A DNA stretch of 34,344 bases from contig NZ_DKGQ01000034.1 of NCBI RefSeq assembly GCF_002453355.1, positions 3,670 to 38,013 of the forward strand, given 5' to 3'. Under the pieces are notes generated by a model, which had not been told where the DNA came from, made no database searches, and was given only the letters and a program-made list of their open reading frames with translations. Positions 10,431 through 16,338 of this stretch are shown here, piece after piece; the first letter of the stretch is position 1, and every line of letters begins with the position of its first letter. The position numbers were made by a program, and so were the translations under genes. Origin of the DNA: Psychrobacter sp. UBA6766. GTDB lineage: Bacteria > Pseudomonadota > Gammaproteobacteria > Pseudomonadales > Moraxellaceae.

Positions 10431-11600
10431 ATGCCGGAATACAAATATACCACCACGCAGCTAAAAGTTGGCCGATCACGATTGAGTATTTGGATTGCTT
10501 TGGTGGGTATTATTGTTCTGATTATATGGGCGTCTTTTGCCAAAATTGATCAGGTCACTCGTGCTAAGGCCACAGTGATTGCCAGTGCTCGGACTCAAGA
10601 GATTCAAGCGTCAGAAGGTGGTGTTTTAACGCAGCTTGCAGTGGTTGAAGGTCAAGAAGTGAAAGCAGGTGACTTGCTCGTTGTTTTAGAAGAAGAGCGC
10701 GCCAAAGCCGCCGTAGATAACTCTGCCTCCAAGATCGCTGCTCTTAAAGCAAAGCTGGCTCGACTCAATGCTGAGATTTTTGATAAACCCCTTGTATTTA
10801 CTGAGGATATCAAAAACTATCCAGAATACGTCCAAAATCAAAGGGCATTATACAATCGCCGTCGTCAAGCCATTAATGAAGAAGTGTCTTCTCTACAGGC
10901 CATGCTGGTACTAGCGAAAAACGAGCTGAGTATGAATGAGCCGTTATTAGAATATGGCGATGTCAGTCAAGCAGATGTGATTAAACTACGCCGTCAAGTT
11001 GCTGAAATTGATGCTCAGATTAATAATAAGCGTAATAAGTATTTTGAAGAAGCGCAAGCAGAGATGACTAAAGCGCAAGAAGAGCTTGATACCGAGCTTG
11101 AACAACTACGAGATAGGGTTCAAGTATTAGAAGAAAAACGTTTAATGGCGCCTACTGATGGTAAAATAAAAAACATCAATGTGACTACTATCGGTGGCGT
11201 TGTTAAGCCTGGGGAAGTGATTTTACAAATTTTACCGACAAGTAGTGACTTGGTTATAGATGCAAAGGTTAGTCCTGCTGATATTGCTTATGTTAAAGAA
11301 GGTCAGGACGCTACGGTCAAGCTAGATGCTTATGACTATTCAATTTTTGGGGCGATGGAAGGTACAGTGAGTTATATCAGTCCAGATACCTTAATTGAAA
11401 AAACCCCTAAAGGAGAAGAGCCTTATTATCGAGTCTTGGTTGTGATTACTGGCGCCGAGTACAAAGAGCGTGAAGATGAGATAGTCATCAAACCAGGAAT
11501 GACCGCCTCTGTCGATATTAAAGCGATGAAACGTACAGTCTTGTCTTATCTAACCAAACCTCTTACTAAAACACTGTCAGAAGGAATGGGAGAACGTTAA
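10431..11600 (+). CDS. HlyD-family periplasmic adaptor (LapC/BapC-like)
   Basis: This 389-residue membrane fusion protein links the ABC exporter to the outer-membrane factor. One N-terminal transmembrane helix (about 20-42, IWIALVGIIVLIIWASFAKI) is followed by a first half-lipoyl motif (EGGVLTQLAVVEGQEVKAGD). A coiled-coil hairpin spans about 90-235, and the second half-lipoyl motif reads APTDGKIKNINVTTIGGVVKPGE. A beta-barrel and the conserved VIKPGMTASVDI end complete the fold. It starts two bases after the exporter stop, with an AAGG ribosome site inside the end of that gene. It is the last gene of the secretion operon. No LapG/LapD-type protease or c-di-GMP receptor lies next to it within this window. 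Confidence 0.93.
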   Translation: MPEYKYTTTQLKVGRSRLSIWIALVGIIVLIIWASFAKIDQVTRAKATVIASARTQEIQASEGGVLTQLAVVEGQEVKAGDLLVVLEEERAKAAVDNSASKIAALKAKLARLNAEIFDKPLVFTEDIKNYPEYVQNQRALYNRRRQAINEEVSSLQAMLVLAKNELSMNEPLLEYGDVSQADVIKLRRQVAEIDAQINNKRNKYFEEAQAEMTKAQEELDTELEQLRDRVQVLEEKRLMAPTDGKIKNINVTTIGGVVKPGEVILQILPTSSDLVIDAKVSPADIAYVKEGQDATVKLDAYDYSIFGAMEGTVSYISPDTLIEKTPKGEEPYYRVLVVITGAEYKEREDEIVIKPGMTASVDIKAMKRTVLSYLTKPLTKTLSEGMGER

Positions 11601-11721
11601 GTTGGAAGATGGTGAAAAGTTAACTATCGTTTTAGGTATTAATAAGACACTATACTAACTGTTTTTAACGGAAAGTTTATTCAAGAACATTGATATATTG
11701 ATTGATATAAGGCGTATTGCA

Positions 11722-12456
11722 ATGCAACAAAGACAGAATCCTATGGGACAAGCGCAAAATGCGGTAGAACACAGACCGGTATTTATGCCAAGAGTCAATA
11801 GTGATAATTTGGTCAAAACGGACATGGTTAGGTTTGAGCGGCACATAGGGTTTGCCAGTCGCCAAAAGAAAAAGTCCATCAATGATATGCATCACGTCAT
11901 TCGCAAAAAATACGGCTTTAACCATGTCTTAGAACTATCGAGCAAATCTGGCAATAAGTTGAGCTTTCCGCTCAGTCCGTTAAGCTTAAAACTGACCAAT
12001 GAGCATAATGGTCAAACGTATAGTGTCGAAAATGCCTTTCAAGCCAGTAAAGTGTTCGAGAATGGTGGACCGTACCCTGATTTACTCACAGCCGCACCAA
12101 GACAAGCCAAAAAAGATGAGCGCTTAACAACCTCAGGTGAGCTGATTGGCTATGATTATTTTGGCATGGAGTGGAGCCTGGAGCCATTGACTGCGTTTTA
12201 TGATTGGCTGTATGTTAATGCCTTAAAACAAAACCCTCAGCTGCATGAAGAGGTCATGCAATATCAAGCCTTTACGGATCTTGAGTTTAATCCCAAAAAA
12301 TCTATTCATTGTGCGGCCTATTCGCTAGCGATGTTTGTCGCGCTCAATAAACGTGGGTTGCTTGATGGCGTCGAAGACCCGATTGTATTTTATGACTTAT
12401 ACCATGACTTTAAAGTCAGTAATACGGCTAAACTTCTGGAAAATGGTTTGCTTTGA
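11722..12456 (+). CDS. NADAR-family protein, DarT1-associated antitoxin type, without its toxin
   Basis: The 244-residue protein matches what I know of the DarT1-associated NADAR family. Seen here are RPVFMPRV near the N-terminus, GFASRQKKKSI, YSVENAFQASKVFENGGPY, AKKDERL, LTAFYDWLY, FTDLEFNPKKSIHCAA and a C-terminal helix region. Known NADAR proteins hydrolyse ADP-ribose from guanosine in DNA or from free nucleotides, and those paired with DarT1 reverse the toxin's DNA ADP-ribosylation. Here no DarT (DUF4433-like) gene is present on either side: a secretion operon lies upstream and ddh converges downstream. The start ATG at 11722 has AAGG nine bases before it; an in-frame TTG at 11698 is less likely. 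Function as a stand-alone ADP-ribose hydrolase or protective antitoxin is inference. Confidence 0.78.
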   Translation: MQQRQNPMGQAQNAVEHRPVFMPRVNSDNLVKTDMVRFERHIGFASRQKKKSINDMHHVIRKKYGFNHVLELSSKSGNKLSFPLSPLSLKLTNEHNGQTYSVENAFQASKVFENGGPYPDLLTAAPRQAKKDERLTTSGELIGYDYFGMEWSLEPLTAFYDWLYVNALKQNPQLHEEVMQYQAFTDLEFNPKKSIHCAAYSLAMFVALNKRGLLDGVEDPIVFYDLYHDFKVSNTAKLLENGLL

Positions 12457-12505
12457 TGAGTGTTTTTAATTAAATTATTAAGTATAAAGAAAGTTAGGCA
12501 TAAAA

Positions 12506-12540
12506 AAGCACCGAGCTTGCATGGCTTGGTGCTTTTTGTT
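12506..12540. terminator. Bidirectional terminator between the NADAR gene and ddh
   Basis: The 11-bp stem AAGCACCGAGC (12506-12516) pairs with GCTTGGTGCTT (12524-12534) with one G-T wobble. It is flanked by A and T runs on both sides. It lies between converging genes and can serve both. Confidence 0.85.
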
Positions 12541-12582
12541 TTTAGCGTGGAGATTTTTTTATTTCTAATTCAACGTTAATAT

Positions 12583-13578
12583 TTACAGTAACTCTTTCCG
12601 CAGCTGCGCAGGTGTTTTAGGCGACAATAAGCTAGGCGCTACATCGAGCACAGTTTTCGCACCAGTTTCGCCAGCTTGGTTCATTTTATAAGCGGCGCGG
12701 GCGTAGGCCACGAGCACGCTAGCGGTAAACTCAGGGTTACTGCCGAGCTTTAATGAAAACTCCAATACTTGGTTGTTTTGCTCATTATCCATGCCGCTCA
12801 CGCCACTGCGAATGACAAAGCCACCGTGCGGCATCTTTTGATGGTCATGCTCAAAAGTTTGCTCATCGATAAAGTGTACTGTCGTATCGTAGTCAACAAA
12901 GTAATCGGGCATGGTCACGATGGTATCGCGCACGGTGTCGCTATTTGCGCCATCTTCTAGCACGATATAGCATTCACGGGTGTGCTTCTCGCGGGTGCTT
13001 AGCGTTGGCTGCTCGCCGCTGCGTACCCGTGCTATAGCAGGTTCTGAAGGAATGGTATATTGCACGCCTGATTTGACGCCGTCGACGCGGCGTACGGCAT
13101 CTGAATGTCCTTGACTTAAGCCTTTGCCCCAAAAGGTATAGGTTTCGCCAACGGGTAAAATGGCCTCGCCGTATAAGCGGTTGATAGAGAATAAGCCTGG
13201 ATCCCAACCGACCGATAGCATGGCGACTTTATTGGCTTTTTTGGCAGGCGTATCAAGTGCGGCAAAGTACTCAGGGATTTTGGCGTGAGTATCAAAACTG
13301 TCGACGATATTAAATAAACCAGCAAGTGCGGGACCTTGCTCGGGCAAATCAGACTTAGAGCCGCCACATAAGATAAGCACGTCTATGTCATCTTTATATT
13401 GTGCAATATCGTCCATTGCGTAAACGGGAACGCTATTATCAGTCAGGGTAACGGAGGCGGGGTCTCGGCGGCTGAATACATAAACTAGCTGCATATCTGG
13501 ACTTTGCTTGATGGCGGCTTGGGCACCGCGGCCAAGGTTGCCGTAACCGGCGATGGCGACTCTAATTCTTGATGTCAT
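12583..13578 (-). CDS. ddh: meso-Diaminopimelate D-dehydrogenase
   Basis: This 331-residue NADP-dependent oxidoreductase (EC 1.4.1.16) interconverts tetrahydrodipicolinate plus ammonia and meso-diaminopimelate, giving a one-step route to peptidoglycan and lysine precursor. Alignment from memory to Corynebacterium Ddh is strong throughout: IRVAIAGYGNLGRGAQ (Rossmann start), VFSRRDP, VDSFDTH, SVGWDPGLFSINR, FWGKGLSQGHSDAVRRVDGV, VQYTIPSE, TMPDYFVDYD, FIDEQTF and MPHGGFV. Length fits the family. It is transcribed alone, away from rluF and towards the NADAR gene. The enzyme is sporadic in gammaproteobacteria, most of which use the succinylase route, so horizontal acquisition is possible but not shown by composition. 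Confidence 0.95.
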   Translation of the reverse strand: MTSRIRVAIAGYGNLGRGAQAAIKQSPDMQLVYVFSRRDPASVTLTDNSVPVYAMDDIAQYKDDIDVLILCGGSKSDLPEQGPALAGLFNIVDSFDTHAKIPEYFAALDTPAKKANKVAMLSVGWDPGLFSINRLYGEAILPVGETYTFWGKGLSQGHSDAVRRVDGVKSGVQYTIPSEPAIARVRSGEQPTLSTREKHTRECYIVLEDGANSDTVRDTIVTMPDYFVDYDTTVHFIDEQTFEHDHQKMPHGGFVIRSGVSGMDNEQNNQVLEFSLKLGSNPEFTASVLVAYARAAYKMNQAGETGAKTVLDVAPSLLSPKTPAQLRKELL

Positions 13579-13991
13579 TATGATTAGCCTTACGTTGGTG
13601 TAGCGGACAGTCAGTTAACACTGAAGTGATACGTAACAAGTAGAAATGCTAGGTAATTCCTACTTAGCGTGAAGTAAAATTTCGCAGTAGTCTGTCCTGT
13701 AATAAATGCATGATCTACAGAAATGGTATCCATTTTAAAGTATTCCAATAATAAGTGAAAGTGTACTGACATACTAAAGTTGAGATGGATTTAAAGACGT
13801 GTAGCACACAATAATTATGTCTCAATGAGTAGCGAGTTGTTCTCAATAATGATAAATAGGTTTTTGCCCATCTTTACTGAAATGGGTACCGAATGTCCTA
13901 TATAATATGAACCATCTCGTTGTTGATGACACATTCAATTCAGTCTTTTTCTTAGCAAAAAAAGCTTTTTATTAGGTGAAAATGGCACTTT
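13579..13991. other. Intergenic region between divergent ddh and rluF
   Basis: No convincing gene is present in these 413 bp. A 15-bp dyad (AAATGG at 13721-13726, CCATTT at 13730-13735, 3-nt spacer) could be an operator. A possible rluF promoter lies nearer its start (see separate entry). Confidence 0.5.
13877..13906 (+). promoter_or_regulatory. Possible promoter of rluF
   Basis: CTGAAA (13877-13882), an 18-bp spacer and a perfect TATAAT (13901-13906) lie 86 bp before the rluF ATG. The -35 box matches consensus at only four of six positions. Confidence 0.4.
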
Positions 13992-14987
13992 ATGTTTAAC
14001 ACTTCTTCGACTCGTTTAAATAAATATATTAGTGAAAGCGGTATTTGCTCTCGACGTGACGCTGACCGCTTTATTGAACAAGGTAATGTGTTCGTCAATG
14101 GCAGGCGTGCTCAAGTAGGCGCGCAAGTGGTTTCTGGAGATGTAGTAAAAGTTAACGGCCAGCTTATTGAGCCACGAGAAGCCGATGATTTTATTTTTAT
14201 TGCCTTGAATAAGCCAGTGGGTATCGTGAGCACCACAGAAAGCTCTGAGAAAAACAACATCGTTGATTTTGTTGGGCATAGCGTTCGTATTTTTCCGATT
14301 GGACGTTTGGATAAAGATTCCCAAGGTTTAATATTTTTAACGAGCAATGGCGATTTGGTTAATAAGGTTTTACGTGCTGGTAATAATCATGAGAAAGATT
14401 ATGTAGTGACAGTGAATAAGCCGATAACAGATAGTTTTATCGAAGGTTTAGCAGGTGGCGTACCCATTTTGGGAAGGATGACGAAAAAGTGCCCGGTTAC
14501 TAAGATAGCCCCTACTGTGTTCAACATCACGCTAGTACAGGGATTAAACCGTCAAATTCGCCGTATGTGTGAGCATTTTGGCTATGAAGTCGTGAAGCTT
14601 GAGCGAACACGAATTATGAATGTGAGCCTTAAAGGTATTCCCGTTGGAGACTGGCGAGATTTAACCCCAAAAGAGTTATCTGTTTTACTGAAATCTATAG
14701 AAGGTTCTTCTTCGGAAGACCATACTTCGGCTAAGAAATCTCGTAATACGTCCCGAAAAAAACCTCGTTCTGATGCCTCGTCAAAACTAAAAGCTTCAAA
14801 ATCAGCGGGAACAGCAACTGGGAATGCTAAACACTATAAAGATGATGCTAGAAAACCCGCCGGTTCTAAAGGTAAAGATAGGCGTCCTTTTGGTGATGGT
14901 AAGAAGTCTGGTGGCAAGGGAAAAACTGCTGCCAATGGCAAGCGTCCTGCAAGACGTCAAGGTTCTAAGGGCCCTTCTAAACGATAG
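13992..14987 (+). CDS. rluF: 23S rRNA pseudouridine synthase RluF with basic C-terminal tail
   Basis: RluF converts uridine 2604 (E. coli numbering) of 23S rRNA to pseudouridine. An S4 RNA-binding domain (about 8-55, RLNKYISESGICSRRDADRFI) precedes the RsuA/RluB/E/F catalytic domain. The catalytic loop reads GRLDKDSQGLIFLTSNGDL, with the conserved aspartate. GLNRQIRRMCEHFGYEV and the RluF-like LERTRIMNVSLKG and WRDLTPKEL follow. After about residue 235 comes a tail of roughly 95 residues, rich in Lys, Arg, Ser and Gly, which E. coli RluF has only in short form. It probably adds nonspecific RNA affinity and is disordered. The ATG at 13992 has AGGTGA about 12 bases upstream. No operon partner is seen. 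Confidence 0.93.
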   Translation: MFNTSSTRLNKYISESGICSRRDADRFIEQGNVFVNGRRAQVGAQVVSGDVVKVNGQLIEPREADDFIFIALNKPVGIVSTTESSEKNNIVDFVGHSVRIFPIGRLDKDSQGLIFLTSNGDLVNKVLRAGNNHEKDYVVTVNKPITDSFIEGLAGGVPILGRMTKKCPVTKIAPTVFNITLVQGLNRQIRRMCEHFGYEVVKLERTRIMNVSLKGIPVGDWRDLTPKELSVLLKSIEGSSSEDHTSAKKSRNTSRKKPRSDASSKLKASKSAGTATGNAKHYKDDARKPAGSKGKDRRPFGDGKKSGGKGKTAANGKRPARRQGSKGPSKR

Positions 14988-15275
14988 AAGGATGTGAACT
15001 AGTAGCAACACTCAAAAGGCATTGCTCCTCATCCAGAGAGTCATGCCTCAAAAGACGCTCAGTTTGATGTGCTGGATAAAAAACACTCAACTGACCCATC
15101 AGATAAAAAGGCGACATGGTGTCAGCGTTTGATAGAAATGCTTCAACGGCGAATTATTCACTCCGCATTTGGTGAAAACCAAGTTTGACTGGCATGTCGT
15201 AGAAGTACTTTAGAGAACGTAAGCGTTAAAATGGCAGGATAACAACAATAACATCGCTCAGTGATAGAAATTTTT
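14988..15275. other. Non-coding stretch with a startless open frame
   Basis: From 15006 to 15188 the + strand stays open for about 60 codons, ending in QRLIEMLQRRIIHSAFGENQV and a TGA. It has no usable start codon near its beginning and an immediate stop upstream. It may be the 3' remnant of a decayed gene or chance. I do not recognise it, and nothing else is seen here. Confidence 0.3.
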
Positions 15276-15327
15276 TGTAAAAAATCATAAAAACTGCTTA
15301 GGCCTTATCTTTAAGGACTAAGCAGTT
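15276..15327 (-). terminator. Terminator of the peroxiredoxin gene
   Basis: A long stem is formed by AACTGCTTAGGCCTTA (15292-15307) and TTAAGGACTAAGCAGTT (15311-15327). Read on the minus strand it is followed by a T-rich stretch (15276-15291). It lies 70 bp after the peroxiredoxin stop. Confidence 0.75.
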
Positions 15328-15397
15328 CCACAGTTTTTGAATACCAATATTCGAGCATCTATCGACGCCTGATAATACCAATCAAGCGTCAATGTGG

Positions 15398-15925
15398 TTA
15401 AGCCTTGTTTTTTAAATACGCTAACATGGTGTCTGCATCTGATACTTCAAATGGGTCTGTTGGGCAGTTGTCGCTAAAATCAGGTTCCTTAAACACTTTT
15501 TTGGTTTCTTTATTGTCGACATACATCGAATAACGCCATGAGCGCATACCAAAGCCAAGATTACTTTTATCAACAAGCATGCCCATTTTACGAGTGAACT
15601 CACCATTGCCATCAGGAAGCAAGAAAACGTTTTCACGGTTTTGCTTTAGACCCCATTGGTACATGACGAAGGCATCATTAACAGAAATGCAAACGATTTC
15701 ATCTACGCCTAACGCTTTAAACTCATTGTAAAGCTCTTCATAACGAGGTAGATGGCTGGTCGAACAGGTTGGCGTAAAGGCACCTGGCAGTGAGAACACA
15801 ACCACTTTTTTATTGGCAAATAACTCATCTGTGGTTAGGTCATACCATTTGAATGGGTTGTCCCCTCCGATAGATTCATCACGAACACGAGTTTTAAAAG
15901 TCACATCAGGTACATGGGTAATCAT
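15398..15925 (-). CDS. Peroxiredoxin, Prx5-type thiol peroxidase
   Basis: This 175-residue thioredoxin-fold peroxidase reduces hydrogen peroxide and organic hydroperoxides. The active-site loop PGAFTPTCSTSHLP carries the Pro-x3-Thr-x2-Cys motif with the peroxidatic cysteine. ISVNDAFVMYQWG and LLPDGNGEFTRKMGM are typical of the Prx5/redoxin subfamily, as is FGMRSWRYSM with its conserved arginine. No fused glutaredoxin domain is present, unlike some relatives. A GGAG ribosome site seven bases before the ATG supports the start. It is a single-gene unit with its own terminator. The electron donor cannot be told from sequence. Confidence 0.92.
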   Translation of the reverse strand: MITHVPDVTFKTRVRDESIGGDNPFKWYDLTTDELFANKKVVVFSLPGAFTPTCSTSHLPRYEELYNEFKALGVDEIVCISVNDAFVMYQWGLKQNRENVFLLPDGNGEFTRKMGMLVDKSNLGFGMRSWRYSMYVDNKETKKVFKEPDFSDNCPTDPFEVSDADTMLAYLKNKA

Positions 15926-15978
15926 TATTTACTCCGATTTAGGTTATTGTCTTTTTATCTTGAAAATGCTCCATGTAT

Positions 15979-16008
15979 ATAGTAATGGTTATAGCAATCC
16001 ATAAGCAA
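15979..16008 (-). promoter_or_regulatory. Possible promoter of the peroxiredoxin gene
   Basis: On the minus strand TTGCTT (16008-16003), an 18-bp spacer and TACTAT (15984-15979) lie about 55 bp before the ATG. Each box has four or five consensus matches. Confidence 0.35.
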
Positions 16009-16062
16009 ATCTTTAAGCTGATATTTCCTATATAATCCTAACCTTAGCAATATCGGGTAACT

Positions 16063-16085
16063 ATTTTCATAAAGTTTATGAAAAT
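16063..16085. promoter_or_regulatory. Perfect 11-bp palindrome, possible operator
   Basis: ATTTTCATAAA and TTTATGAAAAT flank one central G. The dyad is perfect and lies about 140 bp upstream of the peroxiredoxin start, beyond its putative -35 box. It has no T run, so it is more like a protein-binding site than a terminator. Confidence 0.4.
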
Positions 16086-16274
16086 GATATCAGCCTATAG
16101 GTGTTGATGTTGAAGGGTCAAGGTGTAGTGGTATAATTAAATTGAACAAAGATAGAGCGGGTACAACTATAAAAATACGCCTATCTTACGATGGGGATGT
16201 ATGTCGGCTAGATTATAAAAGGATTGGCGTTGAAGTCCACGACAGTCAAGTTACAGGTAAAGCGAAGACATGCC

Positions 16275-16314
16275 CTCATAATAAAGCGGCAATGAATAGA
16301 ATCATTACCGCTTT
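16275..16314 (-). terminator. Terminator of the first glucose dehydrogenase gene
   Basis: A 13-bp stem (AAAGCGGCAATGA at 16283-16295, TCATTACCGCTTT at 16302-16314, one wobble pair) lies 25 bp after the stop. On the minus strand it is followed by a short T-rich stretch. Confidence 0.7.
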
Positions 16315-16338
16315 ACTAATTATTAATAAGATATGACG

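Larger units (their letters stand above)
15926..16282. other. Intergenic region upstream of the peroxiredoxin gene
   Basis: No believable gene is present. It holds the putative peroxiredoxin promoter and a perfect 11-bp dyad at 16063-16085. A 64-codon frame starting with TTG at 16142 has no family signature and ends in the gcd terminator, so it is not called. Confidence 0.5.

Noticed and set aside
11698..11721. TTG start for the NADAR gene
   Set aside because: ATG at 11722 has better ribosome-site spacing, and the extra residues are not part of the family pattern.
16142..16336. 64-codon frame starting with TTG
   Set aside because: No ribosome site or family signature, and it runs through the gcd terminator hairpin.
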